Below, one piece after another: positions 12,601-21,647 of a stretch of DNA of 64,000 nt; the stretch's first letter is position 1; every line of letters starts with the position of its first letter. A program made the translations under genes and the position numbers. The stretch covers positions 5,657,487-5,721,486 of the forward strand of contig OZ024896.1 in the NCBI GenBank assembly GCA_964017195.1, read 5' to 3'. The notes beneath the pieces are model-generated. The model ran no database searches. It was not told the DNA's origin and saw only the letters and a program-made list of their open reading frames with translations. Source of the stretch: Siderastrea radians. Taxonomy: Eukaryota > Cnidaria > Anthozoa > Scleractinia > Rhizangiidae.

Positions 12601-14434
12601 TAAAATTTTATTTTTTGTGTTGAATCTAATGGTTCTATTTCTTTAATTTTTTTCAGTGTTATTGGACTGAACTTTGATTTCCTTGCCTATAACATCACTG
12701 GATTTATAGCTTATGGCTTGTTTAACATTGGCATGTTTTGGATACCTACAGTGCAGGTAAATACGTATTTATTTATCATTTCTATTGGTAAAATTTTCTT
12801 AGTTAATAGATGTGTACTTTTCTATAGATAGCATTCAAGACATGCAAACTGTAGAAATTAAAATGAGCTATGTACTCCGGAAAGTTCTCTTTCTAGTTAA
12901 GCAGTCGATTGTCTCCATATTTTTTCTGTATTTTTAACAGTGTCGTTCTTTCCCTTTCCAGCATGAATATTTTGCAAAACACCAAGGAGAAGTAAACCCA
13001 GTTCGAGCTAATGATGTATTTTTTACAATACATGCTATTCTTCTCACATTCCTCACAATTCTTCAGTGTTTATTTTATGAGGTAAGATCACGGTAATGCC
13101 AGAAAAATAGTGCTAGTCTCTTTTGAGAATCTATCATCATCATCATTGACCTTCACTGCACCAAGTTGAGAAGCAATTGGGAGGGGTTAAATGTAACCGT
13201 TGTATAGCTGGTAAATAATGCAATCAGTTAGCTTGCAGTCAGGTTGCAATCAACTGACAGCATGTTTCCAGCACTTGTCTCACTTTAGGCCCTGTCATCA
13301 TAATACAAATTCTCCTTACTGGTCTCCATATATTTCGCTGAGTACTAGTCGGGAGAACTGGTCTAAACATGAACACAATTCATCTTTGGTGATCATTTGC
13401 TTAATTCTCATGACCTGTATGTGTTATAATGCATCGATATGATGAGGAGAAATTTGATTCTGATCACTATTGGGGCATAAAGGATACTTAAAATATGGCC
13501 TGCTTCAACTGAAATGAAACATGAAACTGGTGTCATAGTGGGGATAAGTATCTCCCAGCACTAACTTGACTGTATGTTGTTTTCTTTATTAGCGTGGTGA
13601 TCAGAAGGTGTCATTGGTTTCAAAAATCCTGTTGTCTTGCACATGGCTGTTTGCAGCAGCGGCACTGATTGTGACATTATGCAACAAAATCACCTGGCTG
13701 ACGTATCTGTATTACTTTTCATATATAAAAATTGGCGTTACACTCATCAAGTACATACCACAGGTTGGTTACAAAGCTGTATCAATTAATTTCCAATGAA
13801 ATATCGAACAATCAATCAGTCCATACCCGCCAACCATCCCAATTTAATTGGAACTGTCCCGATTTTTGAGTTTCAAAACCTAAAAAAATCAGGACATTCT
13901 GATTTTCAAGAGGCAAAAAAATACATTTTCTTTTGTAAAAATTTGGAACTGAGTTGTTCAAGATTGGTCTTGACTCTTCTAAATCCTATTGTTTTGTGCA
14001 ATACATGTAGTGCTTGAGACCATTAAACAACACCTGAGAATTCTAATGCTAAAACAGTAAGGCGATGTCGCAGCTCTTACAAGGTCTTCTTTGATTTGCT
14101 GAGAAAACAATACACCAAACAACAAGACAATGGACCTTAGCCCCGAAAACAATAGAGCTGCGTGATACCAAGGTCCAATGAAATTAGAGGTTGTTAAGAG
14201 CTGTGGGGCTACTCAAACAGTACAGTACACTGAGGCAATATTTTTAAAAATTAATGCAAAAAGCCTGGAGCATCCTGGACCCTGTTCAGTGCTGGGGGCA
14301 GGGCACAACCAATCAATCAAACCAATCACTCCATAAGTGAATGAATCGATGTAGTCTTATGGCACTCAATCAACCAATCAGTAACCAGTTTACCATTTCT
14401 TTGAACTAAAAAATTCTTCGAATTTATCAGTCAG

Positions 14435-14477
<43 letters not shown>

Positions 14478-17400
14478 GTCAACCAGTCAACCAACCCTGG
14501 AGTTCACAATTCAGTCAATCAATCAGTCAATCAATCAATCAATCAATCACTAGATCAATCAATCCTGAATTAATCAATGAATCTGTCAATCTACTATTAA
14601 ATATTTTAAATTTTTACCAATTTTGTTTAGATTACGACACAATTATGTCTTATCAATCTTCTATTGCTGACAGTCATCTTTTGTCTTTCTTAAAAGGCTT
14701 GGATGAATTACCGACGTCAAAGTACTGTAGGATGGAGCATTGGTAACATTCTTCTTGATTTCACTGGCGGGTCACTGAGTATTTTACAGATGTTTCTTTT
14801 AGCTTATAACAATGGTGAGTAGCAGTCCAGTCTGCATGCGCCATTGAATTAAAAATAACAGTGATATCTGTGACTAAAGTGACTAGGGCTCAAATTTTTC
14901 TTCAGGACTAAGGCCAACCACACACCAAGCAGTTGTGTGTTCTCTTTCCAACTAAATTGATCGTAAGCATCTGTTGGCCATTTTCAGTTTCATTTACAGT
15001 AGAGGGCATTGTAGGTTTTGCTGCTGATTGCTGGGAAAAAGTCCTGCCAACAGATTTCATTACTGATATCTGAATTGCAGCAGATATCACCTGAATTACA
15101 ATCGTTAAGCTCCTTGCAGCAATCAGAATTAATGCAAGAACCTCTTGCATTTGTATACATGTATGCAGCAGTGTCCTCCCTAGTTTTCAGGGTAACAGGT
15201 AAGTCAGTTTTTTGGACCGGTAAAGCAGCTCTGTTGAGAATCTTTTTCTACCCTGGTGTGGAATTGTCATCATGAGACCCGAAATGTTGCCGGCATGACA
15301 CTAGGCTAACATACGTCTCGAAAACCCTTCAAAACGGTTGACGTTTGTAATTCCTGTCACGTGGGACGTATTAACGTACAGATAAACGTCAAGAAGAAAA
15401 AGCTTACAGCAACCTAAAAAACGTACTGAGAAACGCCTGGAAGATGAGACATACTCCTTATAAAGGCACAAACGAAGAACTTCGAGGAGAAGACAATACT
15501 AAGAGTAAATTACGAACAAACCTGAACAAACCAACGTACGGATATAGACGTCAAGAAGATAACACTAGTATCTCACGACAATGCTAACGTACGGAGAAAT
15601 GTTACAGTTGATCCACGTCACACGTGAATGGAAACCTGAACGCTTGATCCGAGTCTTCAAATGAACAAGCTACTTTCAGTGACATAACGGAGATCACAAA
15701 GGAAATATTGAAGATCTCATTGAAACTTGCGAAAATGGATTGTATCTTTGGAGAAACAAGGGGTTGTGACGGGACAAATCTTTGTTTTATCGAGAGACCG
15801 CGTTATTTTCTGGGTTCGCTTCTTGTCAGGGGTTCAAAAACGTTTTAGACGTAAAAGTAGAAGTAAATTAAATTATGTCAATTATTTTGCTGACGCGAGA
15901 TTCCTGTTTCAACCAAACCAGAACAAACCTTGGAGCTGAACGCTTGTGTAAGAACGGTAGCTCTGAATGAAGTGACGAAAACCAAGATACATGTGCCGTG
16001 TCAAGCAATTATTGATGACAGTTTTTCCTAGTTGCGAGGTTGATTAAAGACAGCCGACGCTTCGTCCACAGTTAACCAAAGCGTAACATGCGAGTTGTTT
16101 GTATGGAGCTGAAATTCGATTCAAGATATAAATCGGCAGTTTTCCTTGCAAAATACCTAAAAAGCGAAATAGAGTTTGAAGACCACTACCTGTTGTGTGT
16201 TTGCTGTGTTTTTGCCGCTTTTCCGAGCTTCTGGAGGCCATTTGGGGTGATTTTCTGTTTAACGGTCGATGCGACATCACGTCAAAGTCAAGCGACTAGT
16301 ACGTGACAAGACGTCCCATCGACCGTTACACAGAATATCGCCCAAAACGGCCTCCAGAAGTTCGGAAAAGCGGTAAAGACACAGCAAACACACAACAGGT
16401 AAGGTTTTCAAACTCTATTTTGATTTTTAGGTATTTTCCAAGGAAAACTGCCGATTATTTGCAATCGAATTTCAGCTACATACATTCTCTCATATTACGC
16501 TTTGGAGACCTGTGCTTTGTCTATTGCATAACCTATTGCTCAACAATCTTTCACGATTTTCCCATCAATATATCCTAGGTTTCGCTAGTCTGAACAATTC
16601 AGTAGATTCTAGAACGTCCTCTGAAAGTTTGACTGAATGCCTGAATGCCTTGACTGAATGCCTCACATGTACTGAACGTTTTATGATGTCAAATGATACA
16701 ATCTGAACAGCGCCAGGAGTTGCAGGAGCTGCTGTGGAGATCGCTGTTGGTCCCTCGCCAGTCAAATAACGATCAATTATTCGTCTTCTCGTGTCCTTGT
16801 GGAGAGGCCTACTTGGCCTGTTCTTCCGACCTAAGGTATCAACATAACCAGGTCTGAACATTTTGAAAAATCTGTGACAGATTCGGGATCTCCTTTCGAT
16901 TTTCGAAATCCCTCTGTGAATCTCGGAAAACACAAGGCGAATGCCCAAATTTGGAGAACGTGACTCGTCACGTTGTTTTGAATTTTAGAGTTTCGATCCG
17001 TTCACGCGTGACGTGGATCAACTGTAAGGAGATACAACTAACAACATCTAAATTTATACGAATATACTAGCACACAGACAAACATTGAGAAGATAACAAT
17101 AATATTTTTCGAATGTTTTAACGTACAGAGAAATGTCGACAGTCAAGAAGATAAGACCGCGCCTTACACCACTGACGAACACACTATTGCATGGAAAATG
17201 TCCAGAAGACTAACACCTTAAGAATGTACTGGCATACGGAGAAACGTTAAAAAGATACGACTAACATCTTACTAAGGTAGAAACGTGCGGAGAAACGTAG
17301 AGAAGATGAGACTATTATCTAACGAACTTAGAAATGTCGAGATGATAAGACTACGTCTAATATTGTACAAACACATGGGCAATGAGAAAAGTTACTAAAA

Positions 17401-18319
17401 CTACACTTACATGGTACGCAGTAGCCTGCATCACAGACGTAATCTAACGGTCATATTCCGTCTGCGGCGCAGGCTAGGTACGCAGTACGACGGACATAAA
17501 TCTTGTCATAATACAATCCGATAATAAATCTTTCACCATCCCAAACTGTTGGATGTTTCTAATCCAGGCCTTTATCTGGTTCCGCCTAACCGGTAACAAG
17601 CGGTGCTACAAGCGGTAAATTTTACTGGTTACCGCCTGATAAGGAGAACACTGATACAGTGTATAGAGGCTGACATGCAGTGCGGACAGGGATAAGCCCA
17701 GCCACTTCCCCATCACAGTTTAACCCTTTAAGCCCCAATAACAATATGCATATTCCCCTTAGTGTTCTCCACATATTTCTTATGGTACAATGTGCAAACA
17801 TTGAGACATTCCACATTTGGTGATCATTTCCTCTATTTATGTGACCCGTACATGTATGTTTGATCAAGTAGGGATATTGTAAGGAGAAATTAGATGCTTG
17901 TCACTATTGGGGCTTTATAAAGGGTTAAGTATGGTCTCTCTGTACCCATTACACAGCACTGGACAGAGTGTTGTCTCCCTTGCTGCAGTACTGTCTCTTT
18001 GTACCCAGGTGTATGAATGGAAACTGTTCAGCAAATTACCAGGGAAACTCAGCGTGAGGGCTTAGTGAAGTTGCTGGCTTTTAATATTTTCACGTTTTGT
18101 TTTTGTTTTTTAGATGACTGGAAGTCCATTTTTGGAGACTTCACCAAGTTTGGTTTGGGTGCAATTTCGATTTTCTTTGACATATTATTTATGGTCCAAC
18201 ACTACTGTTTGTATGGACAAAAGCATCATAAGTATGAAGTCATAAGTGGAGTAGAAGACTCTAGGGATGTAACTGATAAATCATTGAAGTCTATGTATGG
18301 AAGCCTTCCATCTGTTTAA
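6685..18319 (+). CDS. CTNS: Cystinosin, lysosomal cystine/H+ symporter
   Basis: Eleven exons: 6685-6742, 8084-8165, 9283-9361, 9477-9595, 10403-10490, 12003-12028 (26 nt), 12657-12756, 12962-13081, 13593-13763, 14697-14814 and 18114-18319. All phases agree and give 388 residues (human 367). The order is signal peptide (1-20), a lumenal domain with N-glycosylation sequons, then seven membrane segments. Two PQ-loops are visible: FYPQ (139-142) and YIPQ (278-281). The proton-coupling aspartates are kept, in NDVFF (D202) and LLDFTGG (D302), matching human D205 and D305. The protein exports cystine from lysosomes. Instead of the human C-terminal GYDQL signal, the tail has KYEVI, a YxxPhi-type sorting motif, followed by ~25 extra residues. 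The exon 5 acceptor was placed at 10402/10403 rather than 10397/10398 because only the former keeps the frame. Confidence 0.95.
6876..6999. repeat. Perfect 62-bp tandem duplication in CTNS intron 1
   Basis: Two adjacent identical 62-bp copies (6876-6937 and 6938-6999). I find no difference between them by eye, which points to a recent duplication or an assembly artefact. Confidence 0.9.
8354..8746. mobile_element. hAT-like MITE in CTNS intron 2
   Basis: The 393-bp element is bounded by inverted repeats: AGGGTTTTCAATAA on the left, TTATTGAAAACCCT on the right. It is flanked on both sides by the identical 8-bp sequence GGGTGTTC (8346-8353 and 8747-8754). An 8-bp duplication is the hAT signature. 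The right end also has CCGGCTGCCGGC. The element encodes no transposase. A related, older copy may lie at 61848-62338. Confidence 0.8.
10528..10800. mobile_element. Dispersed repeat copy A (CTNS intron 5)
   Basis: This ~270-bp sequence (GACAAGAGTGTTTTAGTG ... CTTGAAGATATGAA) recurs in clearly recognisable form at 43429-43728 inside a WDR36 intron and, more diverged, immediately downstream at 10805-11313. Its right part contains a short inverted repeat around ATATGAA. It is a non-coding member of the family whose longer copy sits next to it. Confidence 0.65.
10805..11313 (+). pseudogene. Transposon copy B with decayed ORF (CTNS intron 5)
   Basis: This longer relative of copies A and C keeps a broken reading frame. 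An ATG at 11010 opens [13 protein letters not shown], then meets a stop. The neighbouring frame continues [19 protein letters not shown] and [19 protein letters not shown], implying one frameshift. The layout (short N-terminus, Lys-rich NPKKKT-YDL-FKEFL block) resembles the start of Crypton/KIAA1958-like tyrosine-recombinase ORFs common in cnidarians. That family link is from memory and tentative. The 3' part returns to the non-coding sequence shared with copy C (CCATATAATAAAAAGAA). Confidence 0.45.
11546..11723. repeat. 178-bp foldback palindrome in CTNS intron 5
   Basis: Two arms of about 75 nt (from AAACAATAGAGT to GGAAATTTGATGTTCA, and its complement ending ACTCTATTGTTT) surround a ~40-nt loop. 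A few mismatches and bulges break the arms. It could be a short palindromic MITE or a transcribed hairpin. No target duplication was identified. Confidence 0.7.
14424..14585. repeat. (TCAA)n microsatellite, CTNS intron 9
   Basis: Two blocks of TCAA repeats with occasional TCAG variants are separated by ~35 bp of unrelated sequence, just upstream of exon 10. No gene is here. Confidence 0.85.
15605..17024 (-). mobile_element. Tc1/mariner-like DNA transposon relic (1.4 kb)
   Basis: The ends are inverted repeats starting CAGTTGATCCACGTCAC, followed by AC/GCGTGAA, and both ends are flanked by TA (15603-15604 and 17025-17026), as for Tc1/mariner insertions. On the minus strand at about 16891-16710 a translated stretch contains [20 protein letters not shown] and PTAIS, then TPGAVQIV. 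This resembles the paired-type helix-turn-helix of Tc1-family transposases. The frame then decays, and no DDE catalytic region is visible. The centre of the element is occupied by a large foldback (16076-16506). Non-functional copy. Confidence 0.65.
16076..16506. repeat. Large nested foldback inside the Tc1-like element
   Basis: Two arms of about 200 nt are near-complementary. The left arm runs from CCAAAGCGTAA (16076) to ACGGTCGATG (~16271) and the right arm from CATCGACCGT (~16318) to TTACGCTTTGG (~16504), with a ~45-bp centre. Arm divergence is low relative to length. It could be an insertion of a second palindromic MITE or an internal inverted duplication. Apparent ORFs here on both strands are just the two arms. 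Confidence 0.75.
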
Positions 18320-19415
18320 ATAATGAAGTTACTAAAAATGGAGCATCAAAAACATAATTTTATGAATTGTAATTAATTTGTTATAATTATGTCATTATGC
18401 CATAGAATGTACAAAACCTTCTAGATACCACTGCAGAAATCAACGGTTACAATTTTTCACTGAAGACGACTTTTAATCAACCAGTGTTGTTGTAAAAATT
18501 ATAATGTTTTAACCTAGGTGCTTTGACAATTTTAAATGTTTTTTTTTTCACTTTTTGGGCAGTCAAGCAGGTACCATCAACAATTTTAAGAGATTACTTA
18601 AGACATTTATTTACCAAGACAAATAATTAATTTATCATTATTTTAATTTATAATTTTTGTATTATTTCTTTTAATCGTACATTCATTCTTTAATGCAAGA
18701 TTGTAATGTGCATATGAGTATATTTATAGAATATGCGCACTATAAGTGTTAAATATAATTGTTAATATTAATATTATTATTATTATTATTATCAGCCACA
18801 TGGTGAACATGTAGTAGATTTGGAGAGAGAATTTAGAATTATTTCAAAACCTTGTACTAATGTTGCTGCTTCAAACCGTTTTATTAGAGATTAACTACCC
18901 ACCATGTTACACAGTGTTGATTTTAATGCTACAATCCTGAATTTACAATTGTTTAAGGTAACATCAGGTAGTTGATCAAAATTTACAGTGCAAACTGGAA
19001 ATATCAAGTTTAAGAATTTTGCATCATTTGACATCTGAAAGTTTTCATCAAAACATCAGAGGAATATGAAAGTACCTACATGTAATATATTATTTGAACT
19101 TTTGCCTGAAGCTTCAGTTGGGGTAACACAAACTTTCAGCTTGTTCCTAATTAACTCCCTGGTGTGTTAGCAGCTGTAAGCTCATATGCCATTATCTTTT
19201 TTCTTAAATTAAAAAAGAATGTAATAAATATTGAAAATTTAGAGTTTTACATCTTAAGGAGGGTGTGTTAGGCCATGGTTGTGGCAAATGACTTAGGGGT
19301 GGTTTCTTTTACTTCTAATCACTATATTGTGACCGGTCTTTTTTTTTTTTATCTTTTGGTTAAAAGTAAAAAAAAGAGAGCTGATAATTTCTGAAATTAA
19401 AACAATACTTGTAAA
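18320..19415 (+). other. CTNS 3' UTR and downstream AT-rich DNA
   Basis: No coding signal. The stretch is AT-rich with a short (TTA)n tract near 18765-18795. The first plausible AATAAA after the CTNS stop is at 19223-19228, which would give a ~0.9-kb 3' UTR. Earlier variant signals are possible. Confidence 0.4.
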
Positions 19416-19713
19416 GGGGCCGATTACATGGCGAATTTCAACCCTGGGCTGAAATTTCAGTCCACTCACTGGGCTGGAATTTTGTTGCAATTACATAGCG
19501 AATTTCAGCGCGGGCACAATGTTTAAAATTGGGTGGGAAGACTGTTAGGAAAGTGTTTCACATTCAAAACTCAAGCGGTGCGCATGCCCAAGTTCGTATT
19601 TTCAGCCCAGTTTGTGAAACCAGGCTGGAAATTTCAGCCCAGGCTGAAACTCTCTTCATGTAACCACAAACGTCTTTTTAAGAAGATTTGAAATTCCTCA
19701 TGTAACTGGCCCC
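19416..19713. mobile_element. ~298-bp inverted-repeat MITE downstream of CTNS
   Basis: The ends match as GGGGCCGATTACATG on the left and the complement of CATGTAACTGGCCCC on the right, extending into GAATTTCA. Both sides are flanked by TAAA. A G/C-rich terminus with a TAA-like duplication would fit PIF/Harbinger, but that is only a suggestion. Internal palindromic GGGCTGAAATTTCAGCCC-like blocks recur. No ORF. Confidence 0.6.
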
Positions 19714-20906
19714 TAAAATATCAGCAGGTTTATTCAGAAGAAGCTATATTTTATAGTTCTTAGCATATTATTTATTAATAAAAAATGTACGTTGGACTGG
19801 TGCAAATTTCTCTAGCAACCTGTCCACTTTTATACAGTTATAAATATGTGAAATAATTACTAGTATTATATTGTATTATTAATTAATAAATAACTACATC
19901 AGAGGTTTTTTAGTACAAAATGTAGAAGGTGGTCCATCTATAATATACAGTTAATTGTGGATAAGAAAAGTTTTTTCTCAGACTGCATTGAGGCCTTATT
20001 TTGAGTTCATGGCCACATTCCAAGGTTAATGGAGTATATATGGCAGTTCTAAGTTCCTGGTTTCAAATTGTTGGCATCTGGAAAAAAGTTAGTCTGTTTT
20101 GCAGGCATATGTTATTTTTTAGATGCAAAATGCTGAATAATAATAATTCTTCACGCAAGCTGCATGTGAGAAAAAGTCATAATTTATAAAAAGCAATAAA
20201 CATGAATTACAATCATTTTGAAAATTTCATATTTTGGTCTGAAATAGGGTCAGGGTTTTGGGGATCGGTGGCACACCCCATTGAAAATTCCAAGGAGTAC
20301 ATCCCCCTCCCAGGGCCATATCACCCACCACCAAGGGGGGGGGGAGCTTATGGTTAAGCAGGGTGAAGGGGGGGCAGGGGGATGTACACAGCGCCATCAT
20401 GGCCCACAGTATCCTGTGAACTGGCTTCTTACTGGGGGATAGGGTGTAAGTAGAATCAGTGAGCAAAGCAAGAGGTGTGAGGCTTAGGAAGGGGGAGGAG
20501 ACAACATGGCCTCTCGCCTCCCCCCTCCCTTTTTTCTACCTGTCCCTGGCTATAAGAGCCCAATCTCGTTCCCATGGCCTTATGCAATCCAACATGGTGG
20601 CAACTGGGGTGAAAGACCTGCGCTTGTCATGCATGCCATGTTGGATTGCGAAAAACCATGGGAACAAGTTTGATAAGAGCCTTTTTTAAAGACTTCCCCT
20701 GCGGTTCCTGTTTTCCTTCACTTTAGAGACAAAAATGCAACAGTGCCTCCAGGAATGAGGTAACATACCTCCAATAAATAATATATAGTTATTTGCCTGT
20801 CCAGAATTTGTCTATTTAAAACTTTGAGGAAATTTAACCAAAGCTGCATCACATCATAAAATTAATAATCGTTTGATCGACAACCAGTTACAAAACAGAT
20901 GTTTCA
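19714..20906. other. Intergenic region between CTNS and ARL16
   Basis: No gene seen. It contains G/C homopolymer-rich repeat DNA at 20240-20520 and an inverted repeat at 20568-20670 (GTTCCCATGG and GCAATCCAACATGG on the left; their complements on the right), probably a small MITE. Confidence 0.45.
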
Positions 20907-21470
20907 CTATTTTGCAGCATAAGGCAAACTGCATTTTTCTTGTAGCCACTTCAAGATCCCTTGCAATCCTGTCCCTTCGCGAAAACTGCACTCTAAAACT
21001 GTTATGTCCTGTCTGGCGTTTGCTATAATATCTGGAAGCCTTATTAGGGCACTGATTTCACTTAAACTCATGCAGTCTGGTGAATCAATCTTATTAAAAA
21101 TCAACAGAACAGGCATATCTTGGGTTTCTTTGGAAGACAGCACTTCTAAGAGTTGAATGCAAGCCGAAGCAGCTTGAGTCTGCTTTGCTGTATCTAAAAT
21201 ATACACCAGACACTCTGCCTCTTTGAAATAGTTTTTCCAAATCGGCCCCATAGCTCCACCCAGCTCTCTGAAAGTGTATTTTCTCTTGTTATGCGCCAAA
21301 GTAACTAAATTCACGCCTATCGTGGGGATGGTCGCAGGTGCTTCGCCTAAATCTTCCTTTTGTTGTGCCTGCGCTAAATTTTGCTGTGCGGTCAGTGTTT
21401 GAAGTCTTTTGAGCATCACAGTTTTTCCAACTCCTTCTGGTCCCAAAACCAAGAGCTGTACTTCGGCCAT
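20907..21470 (-). CDS. ARL16: ADP-ribosylation factor-like protein 16
   Basis: A single uninterrupted exon of 187 residues, starting at the ATG at 21470 (MAEVQLLV); an upstream TTG in the same frame was not used. Small GTPase motifs are visible: P-loop GPEGVGKT (residues 10-17), a G2 Thr in TIPTIGVN, G3 as RELGG instead of the usual DxxG, and G4 NKID. The GPIW after G3 and the IRLPDIIA block near the C-terminus are diagnostic of ARL16. Residue 2 is Ala, so N-myristoylation is not expected, again as in ARL16. The protein belongs to the ARF family and is linked in animals to ciliary and Golgi traffic. It is divergent from the sorting nexin gene. Lack of introns is odd here, because every other recognised gene in the window is split. 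Confidence 0.93.
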   Translation of the reverse strand: MAEVQLLVLGPEGVGKTVMLKRLQTLTAQQNLAQAQQKEDLGEAPATIPTIGVNLVTLAHNKRKYTFRELGGAMGPIWKNYFKEAECLVYILDTAKQTQAASACIQLLEVLSSKETQDMPVLLIFNKIDSPDCMSLSEISALIRLPDIIANARQDITVLECSFREGTGLQGILKWLQEKCSLPYAAK

Positions 21471-21647
21471 CGCAACAAAAATCCGCAATCACATACAACT
21501 ATATACACCAGCTGAGAGGTAAAAATGGCGGAATGAAAATAAACCTTCGCATGTTCATCGTTGGGGTATCGGATTATTTTCGGAATGGTTCGACTGTCTC
21601 CGAGTGTTGCCGAATATAAACCGACCGTGTTTCTCGTGATATACAAT
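21471..21647. promoter_or_regulatory. Bidirectional promoter, ARL16 / sorting nexin
   Basis: Just 177 bp lie between the two divergent start codons, so both promoters and 5' UTRs are confined here. No TATA box is evident. Confidence 0.6.

Larger units (their letters stand above)
15300..17400. repeat. Degenerate minisatellite in CTNS intron 10, split by a transposon
   Basis: Reiterations built on a core like ACGTACGGAGAAACGT followed by (C/G)AAGAAGATAAGACTA recur every ~45-60 bp at 15320-15600, and again at 17080-17400. The intervening 1.4 kb is a transposon, so one ancestral array has been interrupted. The repeats are too diverged and frame-broken to be coding. Confidence 0.6.

Noticed and set aside
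14424..14585. Regular short repeats that could be taken for a CRISPR-like array
   Set aside because: Simple TCAA microsatellite without unique spacers, in a eukaryotic intron.
16044..16578. Overlapping plus- and minus-strand frames with similar peptides
   Set aside because: They are the two arms of the large foldback inside the Tc1-like element.
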